Shown piece by piece: positions 1 through 8,987 of a DNA stretch of 36,922 nt. The notes beneath the pieces were generated by a model, which had not been told where the DNA came from, did not search any database, and was given only the letters and a program-made list of their open reading frames with translations. A program made the position numbers and the translations under genes. Source of the stretch: an uncultured Porphyromonadaceae bacterium (GTDB taxonomy: Bacteria > Bacteroidota > Bacteroidia > Bacteroidales > Muribaculaceae); the NCBI GenBank assembly GCA_900540625.1, contig UQGP01000024.1:1-36922 (forward strand). The letters are read 5' to 3'. Each line of letters opens with the position of its first letter. Position 1 is the first letter of the stretch.

Positions 1-57
1 CCTGGTAATTCCAAGGTCGTTAATCTTCCTCGTTTTTTGATGCGGTTGCCCTGGCAT
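1..57 (-). CDS. Possible 5' end of a divergent gene running off the left edge
   Basis: On the minus strand an ATG at 57-55 opens a frame that stays open to the edge of the window (19 codons, beginning MPGQPHQKTRKINDLGITR). I do not recognise the protein. It is reported only because it would be divergent from the histidine operon, which would explain the long gene-free leader between it and ftcD. Nineteen open codons can easily occur by chance, so this is weak. Confidence 0.2.
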   Translation of the reverse strand, partial: MPGQPHQKTRKINDLGITR

Positions 58-94
58 TTTCGGCGATGATGCGGGATTATTGGCGGAAAAGTGC

Positions 95-102
95 TATATT
101 TG
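95..102 (+). promoter_or_regulatory. Candidate -7 element of the hut operon promoter
   Basis: The octamer TATATTTG fits the Bacteroidetes -7 consensus TAnnTTTG and is the best match upstream of ftcD. I see no good TTTG at the expected -33 distance. If used, it gives a 5' leader of about 270 bases. Confidence 0.3.
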
Positions 103-267
103 CCAGTGAAAGCGGCGGGATAGCCAAGGATAGGAGGAACGGTGGTGACACATTGACGCCTCTGATGCGGCTTCCGACGCTCAAATGTTGCAATCCGAAT
201 GCTTCGAATGTCATCGAGAGGCTTCGGCGCGGAGGATGGCGGCAAAATACCGAACCCGAGAAACCAA

Positions 268-288
268 ACTCCCGTAAGCGACGGGGGT
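268..288 (+). other. Small hairpin in the hut operon leader
   Basis: ACTCCCGT and ACGGGGGT pair over 8 bp (one G-T pair) around a 5-base loop, AAGCG. No T run follows, so it is not an obvious terminator. It lies about 90 bases before the ftcD start. The rest of 103-376 shows nothing I can name. Confidence 0.25.
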
Positions 289-376
289 AATATCAAGACC
301 GAACATACGATACCGAATATACAACAGACTATATCGAAACCAAACACAAATAAACACATAAGAGCCAGACCCGAAC

Positions 377-2068
377 ATGAAACGTATCATTGAGTGCGTC
401 CCCAATTTCAGCGAAGGACGCCGCCCTGAAGTTATACAAGAGATAGTCAAGAGCATCGAGGACGTCGAGGGCGTCCGACTGCTGGACGTGGACCCCGGAA
501 AGGCGACCAATCGCACGGTTGTGACCTTTGCCGGTACGCCGGAGGCGGTGGTCGATGCGGCCTTCCGCAGTGTCAAGAAGGCTTCCGAACTCATCGATAT
601 GCGTACGCACCACGGCGAGCATCCGCGCATAGGCGCCACAGATGTTTTGCCCTTGGTGCCGGTGAGCGGCGTCACCCTTGAGGAGTGCGCCGAGATGGCT
701 CGTGCTCTTGCCAAACGTATAGCTGATGAGCTGGCGATACCGACGTATTGCTATGAGGCGGCGGCTTTGCGCCCCGAGCGCCGTAACTTGGCTGTATGCC
801 GCAAGGGTGAGTACGAGGCTCTGGCTCAGCGTATCACCGACCCGGCGGAGATGCCGGACTTCGGTGGCGGAGAGTTCACCGAGCAGGCTGCACGCAGCGG
901 AGCTACCGTCGTCGGTGCTCGCGACTTTCTGGTTGCTGTCAATTTCAACCTCAATTCGACCAGCACTCGCCGCGCCAATGCCATCGCCTTTGATGTCCGC
1001 GAAAAAGGACGTCCGCGCCGCGAGGGTAACCCCATCACGGGCAAGATTGTACGCGATGCCGAGGGTAATCCGGTGATGATTCCGGGCACGCTCAAGGGTT
1101 GCAAGGCCATAGGATGGTACATCGAAGAATACGGCATCGCCCAGGTGTCGATGAATATTACGGACATACGCGCCACGCCGCTGCACGTGGCTTTCGAGGA
1201 GGTGTGCCGCGCCGCCGACCGCCGCGGATTGCGTGTCACCGGAACCGAAATCGTGGGTCTGGTGCCGCGTTCGTGTCTGCTGGATGCCGGCAAATATTTT
1301 CTGCGCAAGCAATGCCGCTCGCTGGGTATCAGCGATGACGAGATTATCAAGATAGCTGTCAAGTCGCTCGGTCTTGAGGATTTGGCACCTTTCAAGGTTC
1401 ACGAAAAAGTCATTGAAGACCTCTTGGCACCCAAGGGCGGCAAGAAACTCGTCGACTTTACTTGCCAAGGCTTTGCCGAGGAGACGGCCTGCGAATCGCC
1501 GGCGCCCGGCGGCGGCTCCGTATCGGCGTATATGGGTGCCATGGGTGCCGCTTTGGCCACCATGGTCGCCAACCTGTCGGCGCATAAGCCCGGATGGGAC
1601 GACCGCTGGGAATTCTTCTCCGACTGGGCCGTGAAGGGGCATGCGCTGATGCAGCGTCTGCTCGCTTTGGTGGACGAGGATACCGAAGCTTTCAACCGCA
1701 TTATGGCCGTATTTGCCATGCCCAAGGGCACGGATGAGGAGAAGTCCGCACGTGCCGCCGCCCTCGAGGAGGCTACACTATATGCCGCCCAAGTGCCGCT
1801 GAAGACTATGAAAGCCGCCATGGAAGTCTTTGAAGTGGCGCATGTTATGGCTGTGGATGGCAATCCCAATTCGCTCTCGGACGCCGGCGTAGCCATACTT
1901 GCCGCTCGTGCCGCCGTACGCGGTGCGGCGCTCAACGTGATGATAAATGCTGCCGGACTCAAGGACACGGACAAGGCCAAGGCACTCAAAGGTGAGGCTC
2001 AGGCCTTGGCTGCCGAGGCGGACAGCCGCGAACAGACTCTAATATCCGAAATCGAAGAAAGACTATGA
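377..2068 (+). CDS. ftcD: Bifunctional glutamate formimidoyltransferase / formimidoyl-THF cyclodeaminase
   Basis: This enzyme takes the last step of histidine breakdown. It moves the formimino group of N-formiminoglutamate to tetrahydrofolate, releasing glutamate, then deaminates the product to methenyl-THF. The 563 residues hold both activities, as in animal FTCD and many Bacteroidetes proteins. The transferase half starts KRIIECVPNFSEG and carries the HHGEHPRIGATDV segment, whose His82 matches the catalytic histidine of the pig enzyme. The cyclodeaminase half starts near residue 355 and contains ESPAPGGGSVSAY. It is the first gene of the operon and its TGA overlaps the hutU ATG as ATGA, implying translational coupling. 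With this fusion no hutG-type formiminoglutamase is needed. Cytoplasmic. Confidence 0.95.
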   Translation: MKRIIECVPNFSEGRRPEVIQEIVKSIEDVEGVRLLDVDPGKATNRTVVTFAGTPEAVVDAAFRSVKKASELIDMRTHHGEHPRIGATDVLPLVPVSGVTLEECAEMARALAKRIADELAIPTYCYEAAALRPERRNLAVCRKGEYEALAQRITDPAEMPDFGGGEFTEQAARSGATVVGARDFLVAVNFNLNSTSTRRANAIAFDVREKGRPRREGNPITGKIVRDAEGNPVMIPGTLKGCKAIGWYIEEYGIAQVSMNITDIRATPLHVAFEEVCRAADRRGLRVTGTEIVGLVPRSCLLDAGKYFLRKQCRSLGISDDEIIKIAVKSLGLEDLAPFKVHEKVIEDLLAPKGGKKLVDFTCQGFAEETACESPAPGGGSVSAYMGAMGAALATMVANLSAHKPGWDDRWEFFSDWAVKGHALMQRLLALVDEDTEAFNRIMAVFAMPKGTDEEKSARAAALEEATLYAAQVPLKTMKAAMEVFEVAHVMAVDGNPNSLSDAGVAILAARAAVRGAALNVMINAAGLKDTDKAKALKGEAQALAAEADSREQTLISEIEERL

Positions 2069-4071
2069 CCCTCAATCAATTCCAACAGGACATCGTGGGC
2101 GGTATTCCGGCCCGACTGCCCGAACCGCAGGAATATGACACTTCTGTCAACCACGCTCCGCGGCGCAAGGATATCCTCACGCCCACACAAAAGGCCTTGG
2201 CTCTGAAAAATGCGTTGCGCTATTTCCCTAAGGAACAGCACGCCGTCTTGGCTCCGGAATTTGCCGAGGAGCTGCGCCGCTATGGTCGCATATACATGTA
2301 TCGGTTGCGCCCGCATTATCCGATGTACGCCCGCCCCATCGAGGAGTACCCGGCCAAGTGTCGGCAGGCTGCGGCCATAATGCTGATGATACAGAACAAT
2401 TTGGACCCGCGCGTGGCCCAGCATCCGCACGAACTTATCACTTATGGCGGCAACGGTGCCGTGTTCCAAAACTGGGCGCAATACCGCCTGGCGATGCAAT
2501 ACTTGTCGCAGATGACCGAGTGTCAGACCTTGGTAATGTACTCGGGACATCCGTTGGGGCTGTTTCCGTCGCACAAGGACGCGCCACGTGTTGTGGTCAC
2601 CAATGGTATGGTCATACCCAATTACTCCAAGCCGGACGACTGGGAGCGCTTCAACGCCATGGGCGTGTCGCAGTACGGCCAGATGACAGCCGGATCGTAC
2701 ATGTATATAGGTCCGCAGGGCATAGTCCACGGTACCACAATTACGGTGCTCAATGCGGCTCGTAAGCGTCGCGCGCCGGGCGACACACGCCGTATGCTGT
2801 TTGTGTCTTCCGGACTGGGCGGAATGTCGGGAGCACAGCCCAAGGCCGGGAATATAGCCGGCGTGGTAAGCGTTGTCGCCGAAATCAATCCGGCGGCCGT
2901 CGAGAAGCGCCACAGCCAAGGATGGGTGGACGAGGTGCATACCTCGCTTGACGAACTGATCCCGCGTATACGTCGCGCTTTGGCCGCCGGCGAGGTAGTG
3001 TCTATGGCCTATCAGGGCAATATCGTAGACCTCTGGGAACGCTTGGCCGATGAGGATATACGCGTAGACTTGGGCAGCGACCAAACATCGCTGCACAACC
3101 CGTGGGCCGGCGGATATTATCCGGCGGGGCTCACCTACGAGCAGTCGCGCACGATGATGGCCGAAGATCCCGAGCGCTTCAAGCAGCAGGTGCAGATGTC
3201 GTTACGCCGTCAGGTGGCCGCTATCAACAAGTTGACAGCTCGCGGTATGTATTTCTTTGATTACGGCAATGCCTTCATGCTGGAGGCTTCGCGCGCCGGG
3301 GCCGATATCATGGGCGCCGACGGCAAGTTCAGGTATCCGTCATACGTGCAGGACATTATGGGGCCGTTGTTCTTCGACTACGGTTTCGGCCCGTTCCGCT
3401 GGGTGTGCACCTCGGGGTTGCCGCAGGATTTGGCACTTAGCGATGACATTGCACGTCGCGTATTGGAAGATATGCGTCGCGACGCTCCCGCCGAAATCGC
3501 GGGACAGTTGGACGATAATATCCACTGGATAGCCGAGGCCGGCGCCAACAACTTGGTCGTAGGTTCGCAGGCTCGCATCCTATACGCGGACGCCGAAGGC
3601 CGTATGGCCATAGCTCGAGCCTTCAACGAAGCCATAGCCGACGGGCGCATCTCGGCGCCCATAGTCCTGGGGCGCGACCACCACGATGTCTCGGGCACCG
3701 ATTCGCCCTATCGCGAAACCTCCAATATCTATGACGGGTCGGCATTTACCGCTGATATGGCGGTGCAAAATGTCATTGGCGACGGATTTCGCGGAGCCAC
3801 CTGGGTGTCGCTGCACAACGGCGGCGGCGTCGGATGGGGCGAAGTCGTCAACGGCGGATTCGGTATGGTTATCGACGGCAGCGCCGAGGCGCGTCGGCAT
3901 ATAGACGAGATGATGCTGTGGGACGTCAACAACGGCATCGCTCGCCGCAGCTGGGCTCGCAACGACGGAGCCATGTCGGCTGCGCGTCGCGCCATGGCTC
4001 TTCATCCGGACATGGTCATCACCATGCCCAACATCGCCGATGACGACGTGGTGCGCGATGCGCTCGCGTGA
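2065..4071 (+). CDS. hutU: Urocanate hydratase
   Basis: Converts urocanate to imidazolone propionate using tightly bound NAD. At 668 residues it matches the long form found in Bacteroidetes and animals rather than the approximately 555-residue Pseudomonas form. Family hallmarks visible: YGGNGAVFQNWAQYRL, the nucleotide-binding GMSGAQPKAGNIAG segment, DLGSDQTSLHNPWAGGYYP, FFDYGFGPFRWVCTSG (Cys448 falls where the catalytic cysteine of the family lies), and GRDHHDVSGTDSPYRET near the C-terminus. The start codon overlaps the ftcD stop, and hutH starts 67 bases downstream. Confidence 0.96.
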   Translation: MTLNQFQQDIVGGIPARLPEPQEYDTSVNHAPRRKDILTPTQKALALKNALRYFPKEQHAVLAPEFAEELRRYGRIYMYRLRPHYPMYARPIEEYPAKCRQAAAIMLMIQNNLDPRVAQHPHELITYGGNGAVFQNWAQYRLAMQYLSQMTECQTLVMYSGHPLGLFPSHKDAPRVVVTNGMVIPNYSKPDDWERFNAMGVSQYGQMTAGSYMYIGPQGIVHGTTITVLNAARKRRAPGDTRRMLFVSSGLGGMSGAQPKAGNIAGVVSVVAEINPAAVEKRHSQGWVDEVHTSLDELIPRIRRALAAGEVVSMAYQGNIVDLWERLADEDIRVDLGSDQTSLHNPWAGGYYPAGLTYEQSRTMMAEDPERFKQQVQMSLRRQVAAINKLTARGMYFFDYGNAFMLEASRAGADIMGADGKFRYPSYVQDIMGPLFFDYGFGPFRWVCTSGLPQDLALSDDIARRVLEDMRRDAPAEIAGQLDDNIHWIAEAGANNLVVGSQARILYADAEGRMAIARAFNEAIADGRISAPIVLGRDHHDVSGTDSPYRETSNIYDGSAFTADMAVQNVIGDGFRGATWVSLHNGGGVGWGEVVNGGFGMVIDGSAEARRHIDEMMLWDVNNGIARRSWARNDGAMSAARRAMALHPDMVITMPNIADDDVVRDALA

Positions 4072-4138
4072 CTTTGGCTCATGGGAAATATTGTCCGCCT
4101 TCTCAAAAATTTACAAACCACAAATTCTTACCTCGAAT

Positions 4139-5626
4139 ATGTATCATACCATTAGCGAAAGGCATATTACGCCTGCCAAAATATACGAAATCGTTGCCTC
4201 GGGCAAGGCGCTGCGTCTATCGGAGCAAGCCGTGGAGCGCATATGCAAGTGCCGCGAGTACTTGGACAAAAAAGCCGTTGGCGGCACGCCCATTTACGGT
4301 GTCACAACGGGCTTCGGTTCGCTGTGCAATGTCTCTATAGACCGTAAAGACTTGTCCACATTGCAGCGTAATCTGATTATGTCACACGCTTGCGGCACCG
4401 GCGAACGCGTGCCCTCCGAGATTGTCAAGTTGATGATGCTGCTTAAGGTTCAATCGCTTGCCTACGGCCATTCGGGCGTGCAAGTGGCGACCGTTCAGCG
4501 ACTTATTGACATGTACAACCACGACATCATCCCCGTCGTCTATCAGCAGGGTTCGCTGGGTGCTTCGGGTGACTTGGCGCCATTGGCGCACATGTCGTTG
4601 CCGCTCATCGGAATGGGCGAAGTGGAATACATGGGCAGGGTGGTGGATGCCGGCGAAGTGATGCACAAGATGGGCTGGGAGCCTATCGACTTGCAGTCCA
4701 AGGAAGGTCTGGCGTTGCTCAACGGCACACAGTTTATGAACGCCTACGGCACGTGGGCGCTGCACATGGCACATCGAATTTCGGCATGGGCCGATGTCAT
4801 AGGCGCCATTTCGCTGGATGCCTTCGACGGCCATATCGAGCCGTTCAATGACTCGGTCAACCGCATCCGCGCACACCGCGGCCAGTCGGACACGGCTACA
4901 TTCTTCCGCAAGTTTATGGAAGGCAGTGAGATACTGGCTCGTCCGAAGAAGGATGTTCAAGACCCGTACTCGTTTCGCTGCATACCGCAGGTACACGGGG
5001 CGTCCAAGGACACAATACGGTACGTGGACAGCGTATTCGAAGCCGAAAGCAACTCGGTGACAGATAACCCGACGGTGTTCCCGGACGAAGACCTCGTTGT
5101 TTCGGCCGGCAACTTCCACGGCCAGCCGTTGGCCATCGCCATGGATGCCTTGTCCATAGCCGTCGCCGAGCTGGGAAGCATCTCAGAGCGCCGCATCTAC
5201 CGCCTCATCTCGGGCCTGCGCGATCTGCCGCGCTTCCTCGTGGCCAATCCGGGCCTCAATAGCGGATTTATGATTCCGCAATACACTGCCGCATCCATCG
5301 TCAGCCAAAGCAAGGGCCTGTGTATGCCCGCCTCGGTAGACTCGATTTCGTCCTCGCAGGACCAGGAAGACCATGTCAGCATGGGTGCCAATGCGGCTAC
5401 AAAGTTATACCGCGTGGTACTCAATACCGAACGCGTACTCGGTATTGAGCTTTTCAATGCCGTACAAGCCCTCGATTTCCGCCGTCCGCTCAAGTCGTCA
5501 CCGGCCATAGAGGCTCTTGTGGCCGAATACCGCGCCATTGTCCCCTATATAGACAACGACCAACCGATGTATCCGCATATTGCCAACTCTATCAAATTCA
5601 TACAGCGCGAAGCACCGCGCATCTGA
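4139..5626 (+). CDS. hutH: Histidine ammonia-lyase
   Basis: First enzyme of histidine degradation: removes ammonia from L-histidine to give trans-urocanate. The GSLGASGDLAPLAH segment contains the Ala142-Ser143-Gly144 triad that cyclises to the MIO electrophile, at the same numbering as in the Pseudomonas enzyme. The LLNGTQFMNAYG and SSQDQEDHVSMG segments are also family hallmarks. The reading frame is open from 4040, but I start it at the ATG at 4139 because MYHTISERHITP is a normal family N-terminus and the extra 33 residues are the hutU 3' end read in another frame. The resulting 495 residues is a usual length. A 12-bp inverted repeat follows the stop codon. Confidence 0.95.
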   Translation: MYHTISERHITPAKIYEIVASGKALRLSEQAVERICKCREYLDKKAVGGTPIYGVTTGFGSLCNVSIDRKDLSTLQRNLIMSHACGTGERVPSEIVKLMMLLKVQSLAYGHSGVQVATVQRLIDMYNHDIIPVVYQQGSLGASGDLAPLAHMSLPLIGMGEVEYMGRVVDAGEVMHKMGWEPIDLQSKEGLALLNGTQFMNAYGTWALHMAHRISAWADVIGAISLDAFDGHIEPFNDSVNRIRAHRGQSDTATFFRKFMEGSEILARPKKDVQDPYSFRCIPQVHGASKDTIRYVDSVFEAESNSVTDNPTVFPDEDLVVSAGNFHGQPLAIAMDALSIAVAELGSISERRIYRLISGLRDLPRFLVANPGLNSGFMIPQYTAASIVSQSKGLCMPASVDSISSSQDQEDHVSMGANAATKLYRVVLNTERVLGIELFNAVQALDFRRPLKSSPAIEALVAEYRAIVPYIDNDQPMYPHIANSIKFIQREAPRI

Positions 5627-5634
5627 CAGTACAC

Positions 5635-5673
5635 GCCCATAATGGCTATAAAGTTGTAATGGCCATTATGGGC
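5635..5673 (+). terminator. Perfect 12-bp stem-loop between hutH and hutI
   Basis: GCCCATAATGGC (5635-5646) and GCCATTATGGGC (5662-5673) are exact reverse complements around a 15-base loop. No T tract follows, so it is not a canonical intrinsic terminator. It lies 8 bases after the hutH stop and 24 bases before the chosen hutI start, so it could attenuate, stabilise the upstream mRNA end, or be a protein site. The function is inferred. Confidence 0.5.
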
Positions 5674-5697
5674 ACGCTTCTTTACCTACTACGCGTT

Positions 5698-6936
5698 ATG
5701 GACATTCTATTATACAATATCGGGCTTCTCGCCGGCATCGAAACACAAGGCCGCACACGCCTACAAGGAACGGAAATGGGCGAAGAACGCTCGATGCGCG
5801 ATGCATATCTTGTAATCAAAGAAGGGCTTATCGCCGACTTCGGCCCCATGGCCTCGATGCCGCGTGACCGCCGCTACGACACCGAGACGGATGTCCGTGG
5901 CGGCGCCGTCCTCCCGGCGTTCTGCGATGCGCACACGCATATCGTGTATGCCGGATCGCGCGAGCAGGAATTCGAGGACAAAATCCGCGGCCTTTCGTAC
6001 GAGGAAGTGGCGCGGCGCGGCGGCGGAATACTCAATTCGGCCGACCTGCTGCACGACACCTCCGAGGACGAACTTTACCGCCAAGCACTGCCGCGTGCAC
6101 GCCGTATGATTGAGTACGGCACCGGAAGCATCGAAATCAAGAGTGGATACGGGCTCAACCTCCATGACGAATTGAAAATGCTGCGTGTCATTGCTCGTTT
6201 GCGCCAAGACTTGCCGGCCAATATTGTGTCCACATTTCTGGGAGCTCACGCATTGCCGCGCAATTTCGCCGGTGACTATCAGGGATATGTCGATGTTGTA
6301 TGTCGCGAGATGATTCCCGCCGTGGCGCACGAAGGCCTTGCCCAATACATCGATGTGTTCTGCGACCGCGGATTCTTTACGCCGCAGCATACGGCGCAGA
6401 TACTCGAATGTGGGTACCGCCACGGCTTGCGGCCCAAGATTCACGCCAACGAGCTGGACTGCTCCGGCGGCGTGGAAGTGGGCGTGGCGCACAATGCCCT
6501 CTCCGTAGACCATCTCGAACACACCTCCAACGACCAAATACGCGTCCTCAAAGGCACCGCTACGATGCCGACGGTACTGCCGGGCTGCTCGCTTTTCTCG
6601 CGCCTGCCTTACGCCCCGGCACGCCGAATGATTGACGCCGGGCTGGGTGTTGCAGCCGCCTCCGACTACAATCCCGGCTCGACCCCCTCGGGCAATATGT
6701 CGCTGGTCAATTCGCTGCTATGCATACAGATGCGGCTCACTCCGGCCGAAGCGCTCGCCGCCACCACCATCAACGGCGCCTATGCCATGGGCCTGTCCGA
6801 GACCACCGGCGCCATCGCCGTCGGCCTCCGTGCCGACCTCCGCATCACCAATCCCGTCCCCTCGCTCGCCTTCCTGCCATACTCCTTCGGCGACAACCTC
6901 ACCCGCACGACCCTCCTCTCCGGCCGCCCCGCCTGA
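5698..6936 (+). CDS. hutI: Imidazolonepropionase
   Basis: Metal-dependent amidohydrolase that opens the imidazolone ring to N-formiminoglutamate, the substrate of the FtcD encoded at the front of this operon. Visible features: metal site DAHTHIVYAGSREQEF, GSIEIKSGYGLN, IHANELDCSGGVEVG, SVDHLEHTS and the late aspartate in AAASDYNPGSTPSGN. I start at the ATG at 5698 (MDILLYNIGLLAGIET), giving 412 residues as usual. The 13 extra upstream codons open to 5659 would overlap the intergenic stem-loop. The C-terminal end is richer in C than the rest of the gene. The next gene starts 48 bases later. Confidence 0.95.
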   Translation: MDILLYNIGLLAGIETQGRTRLQGTEMGEERSMRDAYLVIKEGLIADFGPMASMPRDRRYDTETDVRGGAVLPAFCDAHTHIVYAGSREQEFEDKIRGLSYEEVARRGGGILNSADLLHDTSEDELYRQALPRARRMIEYGTGSIEIKSGYGLNLHDELKMLRVIARLRQDLPANIVSTFLGAHALPRNFAGDYQGYVDVVCREMIPAVAHEGLAQYIDVFCDRGFFTPQHTAQILECGYRHGLRPKIHANELDCSGGVEVGVAHNALSVDHLEHTSNDQIRVLKGTATMPTVLPGCSLFSRLPYAPARRMIDAGLGVAAASDYNPGSTPSGNMSLVNSLLCIQMRLTPAEALAATTINGAYAMGLSETTGAIAVGLRADLRITNPVPSLAFLPYSFGDNLTRTTLLSGRPA

Positions 6937-6984
6937 CATCGCAATAGCTGCATATGCGCGCAAAAGACGTTATACCGGACAAAT

Positions 6985-7497
6985 ATGGATGGAAGCAAAA
7001 CTATAATTCGAATCTTTTGGGCGGTGATTATTATCGGCATCATCGCCATAGGCGCGCACATGCACGACAGCAAAGACACCGAAAAGCCTGTAGCGTCAGA
7101 GTCGGACACGCCCCAAACTACATGGTACGATTTGATGTTGAATCATAAAGTCGATACGTTTATCGATCCGACCATCCCTTGCCCGTCGAATGGTCGCGGC
7201 ACTTACGTAAGCCGGTCTTCACCATCGGGGGATCCCTACAATGCCGGGTATGATGCCGGGTACGAAGACGGCTATGCCGCCGGAGTGGCAAACAATTCGT
7301 TCGGCGCCGGCTATGATGATGCAAACGAGTTTTCGGGCGAAGATGCCACGCGCTTTTGTGCCGGATACGAAGCCGGCTACGAGTCCGGATTCTCGGAAGG
7401 CCTCGCTCACTACAACGATGAAAAACAAAAAGAATCCCTAAGAACGCGTTCCTTCTTCCATAACAGCAGCTATCCCGACCCTTGGGATGAGGAATAG
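6985..7497 (+). CDS. Small membrane-anchored protein with GY repeats
   Basis: Unrecognised protein of 170 residues. Residues 6-24 (TIIRIFWAVIIIGIIAIGA) form one N-terminal transmembrane or signal-anchor segment. A polar linker follows, then from about residue 78 to 140 a run of GYDAGYEDGYAAG, GAGYDD and AGYEAGYESGFSEG units, in which an aromatic recurs about every four residues beside Gly and acidic residues. The pattern recalls the GxxxG-Y repeats of Yae1-like and other short-repeat proteins, but no family can be named. The start at 6985 puts the hydrophobic segment at the N-terminus. It lies on the hutI strand 48 bases downstream and may be read through from hut; no promoter of its own was seen. 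Confidence 0.6.
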   Translation: MDGSKTIIRIFWAVIIIGIIAIGAHMHDSKDTEKPVASESDTPQTTWYDLMLNHKVDTFIDPTIPCPSNGRGTYVSRSSPSGDPYNAGYDAGYEDGYAAGVANNSFGAGYDDANEFSGEDATRFCAGYEAGYESGFSEGLAHYNDEKQKESLRTRSFFHNSSYPDPWDEE

Positions 7498-7545
7498 AAA
7501 AACAAGTGCTCGCGATTATGTGGAGCCTGCTGTGTCTATTATGTT

Positions 7546-8871
7546 CTAAACGAGTATCTTGAGTGCCTCTATATCCAGCAAAAATGGGATAATGCCCACA
7601 TAGGTGATGCCATCTTCATCTGTCCACATTCTTTGGTTCCCATCTAATACCACTATTTTGCGGTAGAAGTCTCCGCTATGTTTCAACGAGAATGTCTCCT
7701 GTTTGCGCTTCTCCGGGTCATCTACATTCAGCGCGGACTGGATATACACTTTTTCTTTTCCGGTGTTCACGACAAAGTCAATTTCGTATTGAGATTGCTT
7801 CCGTTTGCCATCAATCGTTTGTAAGACTTCGACCACGCCGACATCGACACTTAGTCCGCGCATTAACAGCTCGTTGTATAACATGTTTTCCATCAGATGC
7901 GAACGTTCCTGTTGACGCCAGTTCAAGCGAGCATTCCTTAATCCTAAGTCCACTGCATAATATTTCTGAATAGACCCAAAATACTTTCTGCCTTTTACGT
8001 TCCATCTTTTTGAACAACTAAAAAGATACGCGTCTTCAAGGATGTTTATGTATTTCTTGATGGTGCTGTCCGATGTTGTCTTGCCCAAAATAGAACAAGC
8101 AGTATTAGCCAGCTTGTGTGGATTTGTTAGTGAACCGACCGATGACGATAAAACGTCTGTCAAAGTATCAAGCAATGTTATGTCTTTTAGCTTGTTTCGT
8201 TCAATAATATCCTTTAGATAGACGTTCTTATAAAGATTTATAAGGTATTTGCGCTTTTCGGCCTCGTCATCTTCCAGCACGGCTAACGGCATACCACCAT
8301 ATGCCAAATATTTCTCAAGGGCATCAATTTTGTCAAGCTCTTTTGTTTGGCAGAACTCTTTGAAGGACAGCGGATAAACCCTGATTTCCGACCCCCTGTC
8401 TCGAAAATTGGTGACAATATCCGTAGACAACATCTTAGAGTTTGACCCGGTCACATACACATCCAGATTCGGATGCCCCATTAAGTCATTGAGTACGTCA
8501 TAAAAAGTCGTATAAAGCAATTCCCGGTCCTCTTCCGGCACAGATTTTTCATCTATATCAGTGCTTTTTACCCTGTAGGACAGCTGTATCTCATCGATGA
8601 AAACATAATACCGCTTACCCATATCGCTTGACTTTTTGACCACATAATCGTATAGGACGTTTGGGTTGCGGTATTTTACGTCACGTCTTTTCTCTAAGTC
8701 AATTTCTATGAAGGAGTCTTCCGTAACGCCGGTCTCTATCAGATGCTGTTTGAAAAGAACAGATAGGAGGAACGACTTGCCACAGCGTCTGATGCCTGTG
8801 ATAATCTTAACCTTGCCGTTCCAGCTTTTGGCACTAAGTTTTGCTATGTAATCGGCTCTATTTATTATCAT
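7546..8871 (-). CDS. AAA ATPase with DUF4143-type C-terminal domain
   Basis: 441 residues. The N-terminal AAA_14 ATPase has Walker A GIRRCGKSFLLS at residues 26-37 and a Walker B-like YYVFIDEIQLS segment. The C-terminal half has the DUF4143 layout: YAVDLGLRNARLNW, ENMLYNELLMRG and the nuclease-like QYEIDFVVNTGKEKVYIQ strand-turn-strand. Such ATPases are common, often multicopy and variable in Bacteroidetes. Their job is unclear; roles in nucleic-acid or toxin-like processes have been proposed. The gene is visibly richer in A+T than its neighbours and stands alone with its own promoter, suggesting horizontal gain. It is intact and ends in TAG. Confidence 0.85.
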   Translation of the reverse strand: MIINRADYIAKLSAKSWNGKVKIITGIRRCGKSFLLSVLFKQHLIETGVTEDSFIEIDLEKRRDVKYRNPNVLYDYVVKKSSDMGKRYYVFIDEIQLSYRVKSTDIDEKSVPEEDRELLYTTFYDVLNDLMGHPNLDVYVTGSNSKMLSTDIVTNFRDRGSEIRVYPLSFKEFCQTKELDKIDALEKYLAYGGMPLAVLEDDEAEKRKYLINLYKNVYLKDIIERNKLKDITLLDTLTDVLSSSVGSLTNPHKLANTACSILGKTTSDSTIKKYINILEDAYLFSCSKRWNVKGRKYFGSIQKYYAVDLGLRNARLNWRQQERSHLMENMLYNELLMRGLSVDVGVVEVLQTIDGKRKQSQYEIDFVVNTGKEKVYIQSALNVDDPEKRKQETFSLKHSGDFYRKIVVLDGNQRMWTDEDGITYVGIIPFLLDIEALKILV

Positions 8872-8890
8872 TACGTCTGTTTTTTAGTAG

Positions 8891-8933
8891 CTGCAACTGA
8901 AAAAATGGTTGCAGATGCAGCTGTTTTTTCAGT
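8891..8933 (-). promoter_or_regulatory. Dyad elements in the leader of the DUF4143 ATPase gene
   Basis: ACTGAAAAAA (8896-8905) and TTTTTTCAGT (8924-8933) form a perfect 10-bp inverted repeat with an 18-base spacer. A second pair, CTGCAAC (8891-8897) and GTTGCAG (8908-8914), overlaps it. Both lie between the promoter and the start codon, where they could form an operator or a leader hairpin with alternative pairings. Confidence 0.4.
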
Positions 8934-8934
8934 G

Positions 8935-8966
8935 CAAAGATACGATTTTGTGTTATATGCTACAAA
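8935..8966 (-). promoter_or_regulatory. Bacteroidetes promoter of the DUF4143 ATPase gene
   Basis: Read on the minus strand, TTTG (8966-8963), 20 bases, then TATCTTTG (8942-8935): a full match to the -33/-7 consensus. It sits about 65 bases before the start codon. Confidence 0.6.
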
Positions 8967-8987
8967 TAATTAGCGTTTTACCTCTTT

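Noticed and set aside
329..1642. 437-codon minus-strand frame antisense to ftcD
   Set aside because: Shadow of a GC-rich coding gene. The plus-strand frame has complete FtcD motifs; the antisense product has no recognisable domain or signal.
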